Assembly (NCBI RefSeq): GCF_963855985.1
Contig: NC_087117.1
Coordinates: 1,501,001 to 1,565,000 of the forward strand
DNA from: Ostrinia nubilalis
Taxonomy: Eukaryota; Arthropoda; Insecta; Lepidoptera; Crambidae
Reading direction: 5' to 3'
Length of the DNA: 64,000 bases
In this document: piece after piece, positions 50,405 through 60,546 of the stretch
How the letters are laid out: each line of letters opens with the position of its first letter
Position numbering within the stretch: the first letter of the stretch is position 1
Notes under the pieces: model-generated
What the model was told of the DNA's origin: nothing
The model's input: the letters and a program-made list of their open reading frames with translations, nothing else
Databases searched by the model: none
Translations under genes and position numbers: made by a program

Positions 50405-50929
50405 GCTGTGAGAAGGTACTAGCATCCTAAGGAGTGGATCCCTCCTCCACGCGAGCAGTGGACTGCTGCTGTGGGGCACCTCAGAGGTCCAGAGGAGGGC
50501 CTCAGACGGCGCTGGGCTTAGCCGGCGTATACGTCAGGAACCGGTGCCATTTGAGGACAGAGGAGGGTCCAAGGGCAGTCCTCAGAGGCTGCAGGAGGTG
50601 AAGATCTACTTCACCTAAGAGGTCCTGAGGAGGATCTCGACGGCGCTTGGCTTGGTCGGCGCACGTCAGGCTGAGGACGGAGTGACGTCCGCGGAGCAGC
50701 CCTCCTACCAGAGGTTGCAGGAGGTTCAGCAAGGATTGGCAGAAGCGAGACTTCAAACTTCGGCATAATTCGTGAGAAATGTCACTGTGAGTAACTTTTT
50801 GATTGACTGTCAGTGTCAGTGCGGGTTTTAATTTTGACAGTCAATTTACTTTTTAGAAGACTTTTAAATTTTTGATTTTTCGGTGACAGGTTTTGTATTT
50901 TGTTTATTCTGTTTTGTCAAATTCATAAA
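50405..50929 (+). other. BEL/Pao leader
   Basis: GC-rich, non-coding in the gag direction; the blocks ggcgctgggcttagccggcg (about 50508) and ggcgcttggcttggtcggcg (about 50642) indicate an internal tandem repeat of about 135 bp. Confidence 0.5.
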
Positions 50930-52795
50930 ATGGCGAAACGTAAAGAATGTAAATTTGAAATGGAAAATACTATTAGATTTCAGTATGATATTTTTAAGCG
51001 TTTGGACAAACATAAAGTTAATTTCAACAAACTTTCGGAAAGTCAAATAACTAAACAGTATGTAGAAAGTAAATTGGAACTGTTGGAACAGCTGTGGGTA
51101 GAGTTTTCTTCAGGACACAAAGAGTTGATGCGTAGTGCATGTCCTGAGGAACTAGCTGATTCTTTGTATGTTAAAGAGGACTTATGTGATCAAGTAGAGG
51201 AATTGTACACTTGGTTCAAATGTGATCTAAAAACCTGTTTGTTGAAGTTGACTTCCAACATCGATTCAGATAGTACTCCGCAAGTTGTTCAGGGGAAAAG
51301 TAGTCAACTTGAATTGCCCAAAATTATTATTCCATCATTTTCGGGGAAATATTCGGAATGGCCCACATTTTGCGATTTATATAGTTCTTTGGTGCATTTC
51401 AATGAGCATTTGACAAAGGTACAGAAGTTCCATTATCTAAAGAGCTACCTTACAGGAGAAGCAGAACAACTTGTGAAGCACATATCTATAGCGGAATGTA
51501 ATTATGATAGGTGTTGGCAATTATTAGAGGAGCGTTTTAATAATAAGAAATTCATTTGCCAGCAAACATTAAATCGGTTCTTTAGCCAGAAAAATATTGT
51601 AAAGGAGTCAGCACATGCGCTGAAGGAATTAATTGACACAACTAATGATTGTTTGGCTAATTTGATGAATATTGGTGTAAATGTAGATAGCTGGGATGTA
51701 GTTCTTGTTCATGTTTTGACATCGAAGTTGGATACTGAATCTAGACGTCAGTGGGAGTTCATGATTTCGGAAACTCATACATCGGATGAACTGCCTACTT
51801 ATGATCATTTTAAAGACTTTCTAACTAATCGTTACAGGGCATTGGAGTTTTTAGATTCAAAATCCACTTCGGTAAATGTAAATAATGTACATAATATAAC
51901 TACTAAGTCTATGCATATTGTAAAAAATGTGCAATGTCCGTTTTGTACGGAAGGAGGGCATAAACTTAGTTATTGCAAAGAATTTGCAAGGGAGGCGGTG
52001 GAGTCTCGTCGGGAATTTGTTTTAAATAACAATGTTTGTTTTAATTGTTTAGGACTCAATCATTCTGCCAAATTCTGTAAATATGTAACTAAATGCCGAA
52101 TCTGCAAACGCAGACATCATTATCTTTTGCACCCTCGAGGTAATGTCCATAGAGGTGTAGGAAATAGAAATGCAAGTGAGGAAGTTAAAAGTTCTGGGTC
52201 TTGTTTGTCGACAGGAAATAATAATCAAGTTTTACTGCCGACTGCGGTAGTCAAAGCTATGTCGACCAAGAAGGAGAGTATAGAGATTAGAGCATTACTT
52301 GATCAGGCCTCGGAGTCGTCTTTCGTAACTGAAGAAACAGTACGAAGACTTGGGTTGAAAAAGACTCCAATTAAAGAGCGCTTGTCAGGAGTAGGTGGGG
52401 ATAGTTTAGTATCCGAGGCTGTTGTTGACTTGAATATTAGTTCAAAGATTCATCCAGGGGAGAATTTAGGGGTGAGAGCTTATGTTTTAAAGTCAATAAC
52501 TTCTCTATTACCATCCCATAAAATAAAATCTGTGCAAGGGGCTGAAAGTATGAATTTGCCGTTGGCAGATCCTGGCTATCACACGCCAAATCGTATCGAT
52601 TTGTTATTGGGAGTAGATGTGTTTAGTCAAGTCTTGCTAGAGGGAGTTAGGAAAGGTCCAAGCGGTACCCCTGTTGCACAAGAGACATTGTTTGGGTGGA
52701 TTTTATCGGGAAATTGTACAAAGTCAACAAACAGAAATTTTAGGGCTAAGGTTAGATATAAGGATAGTAGTAAGGTTAGAAGGCAGACTGAGTGA
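50930..52795 (+). CDS. BEL/Pao gag-protease polyprotein (no RT)
   Basis: Open from 50900; I choose the ATG at 50930 (aaaATGGCG, good Kozak context), giving 621 residues; numbering below is from 50900. Residues 139-290 match the gag region called DUF1759 (LPKIIIPSFSGKYSEWPTF, then FHYLKSYLTGEAEQLV). Zinc knuckles: C346-C349-H354-C359, C380-C383-H388-C393, and C399-C402-H406/H407-H411. An A17-type protease (DUF1758) follows with LLDQASESSFVTEE; Asp468 is the expected catalytic residue, in an unusual DQAS rather than DSGS/DQGS setting. The frame reaches ETLFGWILSG, the link normally just before reverse transcriptase, then stops after 27 more residues. The gag would assemble cytoplasmic particles; the protease would process it. 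Intact frame suggests youth or use in trans. Confidence 0.9.
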   Translation: MAKRKECKFEMENTIRFQYDIFKRLDKHKVNFNKLSESQITKQYVESKLELLEQLWVEFSSGHKELMRSACPEELADSLYVKEDLCDQVEELYTWFKCDLKTCLLKLTSNIDSDSTPQVVQGKSSQLELPKIIIPSFSGKYSEWPTFCDLYSSLVHFNEHLTKVQKFHYLKSYLTGEAEQLVKHISIAECNYDRCWQLLEERFNNKKFICQQTLNRFFSQKNIVKESAHALKELIDTTNDCLANLMNIGVNVDSWDVVLVHVLTSKLDTESRRQWEFMISETHTSDELPTYDHFKDFLTNRYRALEFLDSKSTSVNVNNVHNITTKSMHIVKNVQCPFCTEGGHKLSYCKEFAREAVESRREFVLNNNVCFNCLGLNHSAKFCKYVTKCRICKRRHHYLLHPRGNVHRGVGNRNASEEVKSSGSCLSTGNNNQVLLPTAVVKAMSTKKESIEIRALLDQASESSFVTEETVRRLGLKKTPIKERLSGVGGDSLVSEAVVDLNISSKIHPGENLGVRAYVLKSITSLLPSHKIKSVQGAESMNLPLADPGYHTPNRIDLLLGVDVFSQVLLEGVRKGPSGTPVAQETLFGWILSGNCTKSTNRNFRAKVRYKDSSKVRRQTE

Positions 52796-52941
52796 AGTAA
52801 TATAAAGTGTTTAAAATGTCAGGGTAATCTTTCAAAATTATTATGCCTTCTTTCTTGAGTTTTAAGTGTTCATAATGGGCGATTGTCATGGTGGGCGATG
52901 TAGTGAAGGACGAAGCCTAGCTCGTCCTTGGTGGGCGATTA
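52796..52941 (+). other. BEL/Pao 3' untranslated region
   Basis: Contains three copies of gggcgat (52877, 52894, 52932), the last just before the LTR where a polypurine tract would lie; a clear purine run is not evident. Confidence 0.45.
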
Positions 52942-53266
52942 TGTTAGAGTTAGTGTAAAGTTCGTTCATTGTCCTATCACTAGATGGCACCACATGCTAT
53001 GTTTGTGTTTAAGTTTACATAGTTTTACCAATAGATGACACTTGTATTTTATATGCAAAATATTAGCCCGCGGTGTCCAGATTTTTTGCCCGGCCTTTAA
53101 ATATAACCGGGACGCAATAAAGCAATGAATTCAGTTGACCTCAAGACAGTGTTTCATTCACTAGTAGTTAGTAGTACCCAGTCAGTGGTAGGTAGGAGTG
53201 AGTGATAGCGCCTAGGAAGTGCGCAGGGTGAGGGAATTCCACCCTCCTCTATGGGAGGGTTAAACA
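52942..53266 (+). repeat. 3' LTR (about 325 bp)
   Basis: TGTTAGAGTTAG ... GGGTTAAACA, a TG...CA type end pair. AATAAA at 53116-53121. The left boundary rests on the TGT start only, since the 5' LTR lacks this part. Confidence 0.7.
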
Positions 53267-53282
53267 CCTACTACTGCCTTTT

Positions 53283-53482
53283 CTATTTATTTCTATTAAC
53301 CGGCAGACAGTGGTGACTGAGTTTGTTGCGGCGCTTCTTCTCAGCACTTGCCAAATGTTGGTCTCAAAGCGCTGGTAGGGTAAAAAGATTATGAGACATG
53401 TAGAGGCTCCTTAAGAGCAAAATGACGATTTGTAAGAACTATTTATTAGTCTAAACAAATAAAGAAATTTTGACTTTGACTT
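53283..53482 (+). mobile_element. LINE 3' end
   Basis: Same family as 38716-38915, opposite orientation; ends aaagaaattttgactttgac. Lies immediately beyond the BEL/Pao 3' LTR. Confidence 0.7.
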
Positions 53483-53651
53483 TGTTTCTTTCTTTCTAAT
53501 AGAGTCCCGTTTTCACCCTTTAGGTACGGAACCCTAAAAATGGGTCGAGTTAACAAAGGCTTGGGCGGGTGCACATTAATTATTGCGTCATAATCATATA
53601 AGTTGTTGTAGACCCTTTCGAGGTACTTGAGATTAGGGATGTGTATTTTAC

Positions 53652-53848
53652 ACTAGGTTTGCCCGTGACTTTGTACGCGTGGATCCCGTTTTACCCCCTT
53701 AGGGGTGGAGTTTCGTAAAATCCTTTCTTAGCGGATGCCTACGTCTTAACATCTACCTGCATGCCAAATTTCAGCCCGATCCGTCCAGTGGTTTGGGCTG
53801 TGCGTTGATAGATCACTATTTCAATCAGTCAACTTTGAATTTTATATA
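53652..53848 (-). mobile_element. Helitron-like element (H5)
   Basis: CTAGGTTTGCCCGTGAC at the 3' terminus (plus strand); a truncated second 3' end follows at 53849-53890. Confidence 0.7.
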
Positions 53849-53894
53849 CTAGGTTTGCCTGCGACTTTGTACGCTTGCCTTCGTAAATCCTCTT

Positions 53895-54213
53895 ACGCCC
53901 GTATTCACAAACGATGCTTGCTTAAGTGAAGCCGCAAATCGAACGCACAGCGTTGAATAGAGCTCTGAGGGCCTAGTGTGAGTTTACATCAATTAAAAAA
54001 ATAAATTGAAATTTTAGTTCTTGTCAGGTTCCGCTAGGGGCGCTGTACAATCCGTCATACATTTAATGTCATTTAACATTTTTTTACGCGCTCACTAGAG
54101 ATGACGTTAGATGTAAACTCACACTCAGTCATCTGTGATTGGTTCGTGTGTCACCCTGTGCGTCCACGCGCACTGTGAGACCTCATAGTATTGTTTGTGA
54201 ATACGGGCGTTAA
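53895..54213 (+). mobile_element. MITE family M1 split by MITE M4
   Basis: Left TIR to gaatagagctctg, then 53968-54132, then ctgtgattggttcgtgtgtc to gtttgtgaatacgggcg and TTA. Confidence 0.85.
53968..54132 (+). mobile_element. Nested MITE (family M4)
   Basis: gtgtgagtttacatc and inverse gatgtaaactcacac near the ends, CTG on each side (53965-53967, 54133-54135). Interior ggcgctgtacaatccgtcat as in other M4 copies. Confidence 0.78.
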
Positions 54214-54479
54214 TTTCTTTCATTAGTAGGTAGGTACTCGGAATCTTTTATTTTCTTTCACTAGTATTTTGACAACTAATTTCCCCCGATCGCTGCCAAA
54301 ACCCATCATGGCTGCCAATATGGCCGCCAAGATCTCGACAGCCTAATATAAATTCTCGTGAACCACAAAAAGTCAATTAAAATACCTCCCGTATCGTTTT
54401 TCACTGACGACACAACATACTTCAAGACCGTAACTCCAAGCTTTAATTTTTTGGGAAGAGCACTGAACTGCCATACACT

Positions 54480-54960
54480 GAATTAAAGTCAGAGCTTGGA
54501 GGGAGGGGATTGGGGGTTCCCTCGAAGCCGGTGAGGTTCGCTTGTGAGCGAGCCTCTAGCCTGAGGCCAGAGTAAATACAAATGAGTAGGTCATCTTCAT
54601 AGAAACGCACCGAGCGCCACAACTTGGCGCAACACACAACGAGACAACTTGGCGCAACTCCCCGCTAATTTAGCGGGGAGTTGCGCCAAGTTGTCAGTGT
54701 GTGCGTGCGCGCCGCATACGTATTGGCGCGCTCACATACAAACCGCGCTCGGTGCGTTTCTATGAAGATGACCTACTCATTTGTATTTACTCTGCTGAGG
54801 CGGAGCTGCGGATGAATGTCAGAGCTAGGACAATAACTCACGGCTCCGCTTCTTTGGGCTCTGGTGGAAACCGTCGGGTTTTAGTGGGTAGGCCCCGCCT
54901 TTAGTGAGCAGGCGGGGAGAGTCCCACATAACCCACTGGCACATAACCCATTGGGTATAC
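54480..54960 (+). mobile_element. Unclassified LINE-like fragment split by MITE M2
   Basis: GC-rich sequence (ggttcgcttgtgagcgagcc; gaaaccgtcgggttttagtg) continuous once 54568-54794 and one CTGAGGC are removed. A plus-strand frame ends SGGNRRVLVGRPRL. No RT motif. Confidence 0.4.
54568..54794. mobile_element. Hairpin MITE (family M2), copy 3
   Basis: CTGAGGC duplicated exactly at 54561-54567 and 54795-54801. The outer arm on the left is shortened and replaced by an inner hairpin (gttgcgccaagttg pairs). Confidence 0.9.
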
Positions 54961-55293
54961 GCAAAGCATTTCCAGATGTTAAAAAAACAGCCAACAAGAG
55001 AAAGGTCGTATCGTAGGCTCGATTCCCATCTGAAGTAATAGATTTCTTCAAAATGAAATGTTAAAACTTAACTTACTGCTTATTCTTGAGTTACATCGTT
55101 AACCAATCAAGCCTGCGTCCGGCGCGGACGGCAGCCGGCCGGACGTCCGGCGATCGATAGCGGACACTACATAAATACACCGGACGTGTTTAATTGATAG
55201 CTTTGATGGGGCTGATAAAGGGCTTAAGTTTTAAGCTTCATTCAGTCGGTAGCTAAGGCGTTTTATGGCAAGAATTAAACATTTTATAAATTA
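54961..55293. other. No recognised gene
   Basis: 55105-55170 is CG-rich with repeated ccgg(a)cg motifs. Confidence 0.4.
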
Positions 55294-55625
55294 CTAGCGG
55301 CCGCCCGCGACTTCGTACGCGTGGATCTCGTTTTACCCCCTTCATCTATCTTACGCGGTTTAGATTTTTTCATAAAAATGTTTTTTCCCGCTAACTCCCG
55401 TTCCCGTGGGAATTTTGCAATATCCTGTTGTGACTAAGCTTTAAGTTTACTAAGGTACCTGCATGCCAAATTTCAAGCGTCTAACTTAAGCGGTTTAGAT
55501 TTTTCATACAAAAGGATTTTCCCGCTAATTCCCGTTCCCGTGGGATTTTCGGGAATTCCTTTCTTAGTGCACCTCTAACGGTACCTAAGCTACGTTACGT
55601 ACCTTTTCCTTTTATATATTTAGAT
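55294..55625 (-). mobile_element. Helitron-like element (H8)
   Basis: CTAGCGGCCGCCCGCGAC terminus, then the H8 interior with two copies of cggtttagattttt. Confidence 0.7.
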
Positions 55626-55651
55626 TAAAGATTAGTTAGTTACAAATTGTG

Positions 55652-55684
55652 TGGATTAGCAAGCTGAAGTGGCAATGGGTAGGG
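55652..55684 (+). mobile_element. RTE micro-fragment
   Basis: ggattagcaagctgaagtgg then caatgggtaggg, the ISKLKWQWAG codons. Confidence 0.45.
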
Positions 55685-55689
55685 TAGGT

Positions 55690-55850
55690 TAGTAAAAACT
55701 CATAAAACTCATTTTATTTTAGCAAGTAGGCTTATAAAAAGCACTTTTACACATCCCAGTATTAACCCTACCACTGCTTCAGGACAATAAATGGGCCAGT
55801 GCTGAGAAGAAGCAGCTCAGGATGTATGGCGGCCATTCTCAGATGAGCTA
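55690..55850 (-). mobile_element. LINE 3'-end fragment
   Basis: accctaccactgcttcagga and gccagtgctgagaagaagca resemble the LINE 3' end family at 38716-38915. Confidence 0.5.
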
Positions 55851-56719
55851 GTTTTTGCGTGTCCGGGCTGTTAAATCGTTAAAAATGACAAATTAGAGAC
55901 ATGCAAGTATTTTTATATGTTACTTAACAACCCTATCCAGTTGTGCATTAAATCATAGGCCTCTATTTTAAGTATTTGTGACTTAATTAATTTCATGAAC
56001 CTCTGTTCTCTAATTACCGTTACGCGTCCGCACACCGACTTAATGTTAAAAGTTGGCTGTAATTATTATGTCGTATAGATTTGGTTCACTCCATTCAACA
56101 TTTTAAAGAGTACAAAAGATTGTCTTATGCATAGCAAAATATCTTTTCAATAGAACCATTCTGTAAATAATTAGAATTAAAAAACTGCTTGTCCGAGCGA
56201 AAGTCCTAATTCCCGTGACGTTTTCTGTTTTTGGGCACACAAGCCTAAATAATAATATTTGACACATCATTTACGCGCGCGGCGCGAGCCCTTAGTTAGT
56301 TCTAAGACCTGTTAGCAAGTAGACGTCTATTGCGTTGGCGTACCGTCGATGAATTGCGTAAGAGTATAATTACCATATCTTTGGTTTTCAATTTTTCTAT
56401 TTACCATGTCCTTATTTTTATATTCGATTTTTGAAGGTAGATCCACGTTGTTAATTTAAATAGAATCAGTACTTTGGCCTTCATACGTTGTAGTAAGACA
56501 GTATTTGCATACGGTGCAGATTTTGGAAATTTTGAAGAAAAACTATCGTTTTATAATTTCCATGTACTAATTACCATATATTTATAATCACCGTTGTATG
56601 AAATTATTACCTACAAATTGCACTCACGATTGAATAAGTATGATGATAAAATATGAAATATACCTAGACTTTCCCATAACAACTTTACGGACTTTTCTTC
56701 CAATCTGACATAAAAATTT
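55851..56719. other. No gene; recurring TAATTACC motif
   Basis: ctaattaccgttacgcg (56019), taattaccatatct (56369), taattaccatatat (56570), and later 58039 and 58068: possibly subterminal motifs of the mariner-like element that follows. Confidence 0.4.
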
Positions 56720-57850
56720 TGAAAAGCTTCCGTTAGAGTAACCTCGAAATAGATTCGATTTCATGACGAATGTTCAGCTTCAGTTGCTGCATGGTTGTTG
56801 GATTTTAGAGTATATTATAACCCCTAAGGTAACCCCACAAAAAGAAGTTAGCTGGAGTGAAATCGGGGCTTCTTGATGGCCAGGAGATGTCACACCTGCG
56901 TGAAACATGTCTCGTACCAGACACTTATTTTTACTATTAATATCATTGATATTTAAATGTTAAATCATTAATTAATTCTAATATAATACCATTAAAATCT
57001 ATCCATATTACCTTTGCCCTAAGAAGATGAGATTGTCCAACATTAACACTTACCTGGCGTGATCACATTAAGAACAAAAGGGAACAAATCAACAGCAATG
57101 GGACTTTTCAAGACAAGAGTGTATAGGCACTTTGTACCATCCTAGACTGCATCCTAACTGATTTGTTATGCATAGAAAAAACTTCGTGATATGCAATGGA
57201 TACTGGGCAGAAGAAGCTTGGAGAACAAATTATAATATACAAATGCATCCTAAGACCCATGTAGACATATGGCATCGACTTAGCCTCGCAAATGTAGAAA
57301 TACTTTAACGTTTTCAAAATAAAGTATTAAAAATCATGAGCTCTGCACCTTGGTTTACAAAGTTCACTGAAATGATACCAAACGTCAAAGAGGGTGTAGA
57401 AAATACCTGTAAAGCTTACAAACAAAGACTAGACCGTCATGAAATCTATTTGCTGCATCCCTTCTAAATTCTGAGAATTCTGCATTCAGGCTCAGGAGAA
57501 AGCGAATAGCATCAATCTGAGAACTTGTTGTAAAAGAATCGAGGTGACAAATCATGGGATATGCAGAGCTGGGACTGTCATTATTACAAATTCAATTTAA
57601 TCTGATAATGGCTGATGGCTGATCGCAGATAGATTAAAAAGAGAAAAATCACTTATATCATTAATTACTTTTTCGATATATGCATATCCGAAAAGTCTAA
57701 TTCGTGAGACCTCCTGATCCATTAATTATCTGTACGTTAAATCGTTTGTACCACATTTAAATCAAATAAATTATGATTAAGATTCTGATTCAGCTAAATG
57801 CTCTCATTTGAAATGTGACACGTAGCCCCTTCTTGCTGAAACTAGGTGTT
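56720..57850 (-). pseudogene. mariner-superfamily transposase relic, split by a LINE
   Basis: Minus strand 57842-57797 reads FQQEGATCHISNESI, where the usual motif is FQQDGATCH: the catalytic Asp has become Glu. After the insertion at 57030-57560 the frame continues at about 56910-56730 with ISWPSRSPDFTPANFFLWGY, LRGYNI, stop, NPTTMQQLKLNIRHEI. WPxRSPDxTPxxFFLWG is the third catalytic region of Tc1/mariner-type DDE/D transposases. The first Asp region was not found. Non-functional. Confidence 0.78.
57030..57560 (+). pseudogene. Jockey-like LINE ORF2 C-terminal fragment
   Basis: Pieces in changing frames: LTWRDHIKNKREQI (57049), KCILRPM-stop-TYGIDLA (57243-57285), KIMSSAPWFTKFTEMIPNVK (57330 on) and CKAYKQRLDRHEIYLLHP. 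The TWxxHI, RPxxTYGI and APWF signatures are typical after the RT domain of Jockey-type elements. Several stops and frameshifts. Confidence 0.75.
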
Positions 57851-58254
57851 CCTGTTATAGCCTCGATTCTTGCAGTATACTGAAAATATCTTGATACAAT
57901 AAATAATAGAAATTAGTGTTTTTCTTTTTGCAAAGGGTTTATTAAGTGTACCTACAGCTTTTTTTATGACGCTATATATTTGTATACAAATTTATCAATG
58001 CAAGATGTTGTTTTTTTGCTATTTTACATATCTTTTCTAATTACCGTTAGATTAAGTATTAGACTTATCTAATTACCGTGACCATAAAATTTTTGGATCT
58101 CATTTACGCGAAAACCGCTTTGAATAATTTGACGCCTTTACGATTGTTAAATTCGTACTTTTCATGTGTTTTATATTTAAATGCATTTAAGTCAGTTAAG
58201 CCAAATTTCAAAAATGATATGGTAATTAGGCTGAGAACGCCTGATCGTGAGAAT
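57851..58254. other. No recognised gene
   Basis: AT-rich; the frame over 58078-58296 has no known motif. Confidence 0.4.
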
Positions 58255-58566
58255 GACCGATGGATGTTTGTTACCCTTTCACGCAAAAAGTACTGAACGG
58301 ATTTTATTGAAATTTTGCAATACATATAATTGTTTATACATCATAATAAGATTACAAGCTATAAATTATTACGATTTGTGTGCTTACCATGTGCGACTGC
58401 GTAAAAGAATGACATTAAATGTATGACAGATTGTACAGCGCCCCTAGCGGCTTCTTTCAACAACTAAAATCTAGATTTTTTTTGACGCGCTTGCTAGCGA
58501 GCACTCCTAACGTAAACTCATGGTAATTTAAATATCACGCGGGCGAAGCCGTGGGCAAGAGCTTAG
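58255..58566 (+). mobile_element. Helitron-like element (H3-related) split by MITE M4
   Basis: gatggatgtttgttaccctt to cgaagccgtgggcaagagct and TAG; 58384-58526 is foreign. Confidence 0.7.
58384..58526 (+). mobile_element. MITE family M4, nested
   Basis: TTACCATGTGCGACTGCG to cgtaaactcatggtaa. Confidence 0.65.
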
Positions 58567-59062
58567 TCTATACTTATAATAAATCTGTAGACAGGTCAAT
58601 TCTGTACATGAAATATATTTTCAAAATAACTATCAGGGGGTGATTAGTGATCGATACTGATGCCAAAAATGCAATCAGTAATATTTTTGTCTGTCTGTCT
58701 GTCTGTCTGTCTGTATGTTCCTTATAGAAACAAAAACTACTCGACGGATTTTAACGAAACTTGGTCAATTATTCTTCATACTCCTGGGCAGGTTATAGTA
58801 TACCTACTTAGGAATTCCCACGGGAACAGGAATCAGAAAATCCTTTTGTATGAAAAATCTAAACCGCTTAAGTTACACTCTTGAAATTTGGCATGCAGGT
58901 ACCTTAGTAAACTTAAAGCTTAGTTACAACAGGATATTGCAAAATTCCCACGGGAACGGGAGTTAGGGGGAAAAAACATTTGTATGGAAAATCTAAACCG
59001 CGTTAAATAGATGAAGGGGGTAAAACGGGATCCACGCGTACGAAGTCGCGGGCAGCCGCTAG
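58567..59062 (+). mobile_element. Helitron-like element (H8), full length
   Basis: 5' TCTATACTTATAATAAATCT, 3' aagtcgcgggcagccgCTAG then T; 496 bp. (GTCT)n at 58689-58714. Serves as reference for the palindromic pair at 49262-49795. Confidence 0.8.
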
Positions 59063-59278
59063 TTAGTAATAAATGTCTTAGACTATTATTCCGCCAATGC
59101 AGTGTGGACACCCTACTAAATAAGCAATCTAAGTTAGCGAGACACCTTCGCACTATCTACTCCCAAGAGACCACTGGATTATTTACTACTGACCTACTAT
59201 ACCTAGTACGTAGGTGCCACAGGTCACAGAAACTAAAGGGAGATGTGACAAGGGGGCGGGGCCGGTGTCGCAGCAATA

Positions 59279-59421
59279 TGCCCAAAAACAGCCCCCCTAG
59301 ACCAAACGCACTTTTTGATCGAATCGAAAATCGAATCCGTCAAAACTCCATAAAAAAGGGGGCTTTTCGACCACTTTTCGACTGGTTTGCGATTATAATT
59401 TGCACTTTGTCTAGACCCACA
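59279..59421 (-). mobile_element. MITE, second copy of the 461-591 family
   Basis: gcccccctagaccaaacgca to tgcactttgtctagacccac. Confidence 0.65.
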
Positions 59422-59619
59422 GAACACATTGCTCGTGACAGCAATGATGACAGCAGCGACGTCATAATGTAAACAGCTTACATTGCTTGCGTAGTACTAA
59501 AGATGGTTCGAACGTTGAGAAATGATACCGCAGTGCAATTTTGATCATTTCTAATGCGACAGTAGACGCTTTTAGAAATTCTGACTGTTCAATAAAGTGA
59601 CGGTTTGCGTCGCGATACA

Positions 59620-60319
59620 GACAAGAGACTGAGAGAAGACTCCATAACAAAAGACCGAGATAAGAGACCGATTCAAGAAGCTGAGACAAGCGAGAGACCA
59701 AGACTTCAATTATAATATGACTGCGATTGATCTGACATATTTAAGTGAAATTTATTTTTTATGTAAATGAAATTTGATAAGTTTGATTTATAATTTTGCA
59801 TGCCAAAAGGTGGAAGATGGAGATACTAAAATACTTGTAATACCTACGTTTACCCATGTTCGCAAAATAAATATATTTGATTTGATTTGACTATAAGAGA
59901 CTGATTGAAGAGACCGAAACGAAACCGAGACAATAAGCTGAGACAAGAGACCGAGACAAAAGACCGAGACAAAAGACCGAGACAAAAGACCGAGACAAAA
60001 GACCGAGACAAAAGACCGAGACAAAAGACCGAGACAAAAGACCGAGACAAAAAACCGAGACCAGAGACCGAGAGAAGAGACCGAGAAAGTAAGAGACTGA
60101 GAGAAGAAACCGTGACAGTAAGAGACTGAGAGAAGAAACCGTGACAGTAAGAGACTGAGAGAAGAAACCGTGACAGTAAGAGACTGAGAGAAGAAACCGT
60201 GACAGTAAAAGACTGAGAGAAGAAACCGTGACGGTAAGAGACTGAGAGAAGAAACCGTGACAGTAAGAGACCGAGAGAAGAGACCGAGAAAGTAAGAGAC
60301 TGAGAGAAGAAACCGAGAC
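59620..60319. repeat. GAGAC-rich minisatellite
   Basis: Two main arrays: a 13-bp unit aagaccgagacaa, about 9 copies (59949-60060), and a 29-bp unit (agtaagagactgagagaaga, aaccgtgac) in 8 units at 60088-60319. A LINE/SINE-like segment (59708-59890, ending atatatttgatttgatttga) interrupts the left part. Long minus-strand frames of Ser/Leu-rich peptide here are repeat artefacts. Confidence 0.85.
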
Positions 60320-60478
60320 CGAAATCCAACAACAACCCAAAAACTTTTTACGAAGTTGACTAGCACACATGCCTCACATTTTTGTAAGCTTCTTAAAAGT
60401 CAATATCAAATTATTTTTAATAGTCTTTTTCCATAAAAGCAGAAACACTTGTTTAATTTTGGTATATTCGATCAAAAT

Positions 60479-60536
60479 CCTTGGGGGAGGCCTTTGTCCA
60501 GCAGTGGACGTCTTTCGGCTGAAACAAACAAACGAA
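60479..60536 (+). mobile_element. 58-bp RTE insertion with 10-bp target duplication
   Basis: ccttgggggaggcctttgtc to caaacaaacgaa between CGATCAAAAT at 60469-60478 and 60537-60546. Confidence 0.85.
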
Positions 60537-60546
60537 CGATCAAAAT

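Larger units (their letters stand above)
50221..53266 (+). mobile_element. BEL/Pao LTR retrotransposon, gag-protease only
   Basis: Partial 5' LTR (50221-50386), primer site, 525-bp leader, one long frame and a 3' LTR (about 52942-53266). The internal region is 2.6 kb; full BEL/Pao elements are 6-7 kb with reverse transcriptase, RNase H and integrase, all absent here. No target duplication: the left flank is ggact and the right flank cctac. The shared LTR portions differ at one position by eye (gtaggcagg/gtaggtagg), so the element is young. Confidence 0.88.

Noticed and set aside
59011..59472. 153-residue plus-strand frame
   Set aside because: It starts inside a Helitron-like 3' end and runs into a MITE; the middle part (about 59080-59240) has no recognised domain or splice sites.
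59788..60370. Long overlapping minus-strand frames (160-190 residues) rich in Ser, Leu and Phe
   Set aside because: They lie on the GAGAC minisatellite, are open in all three frames because the repeat lacks stop triplets, and have no domain.
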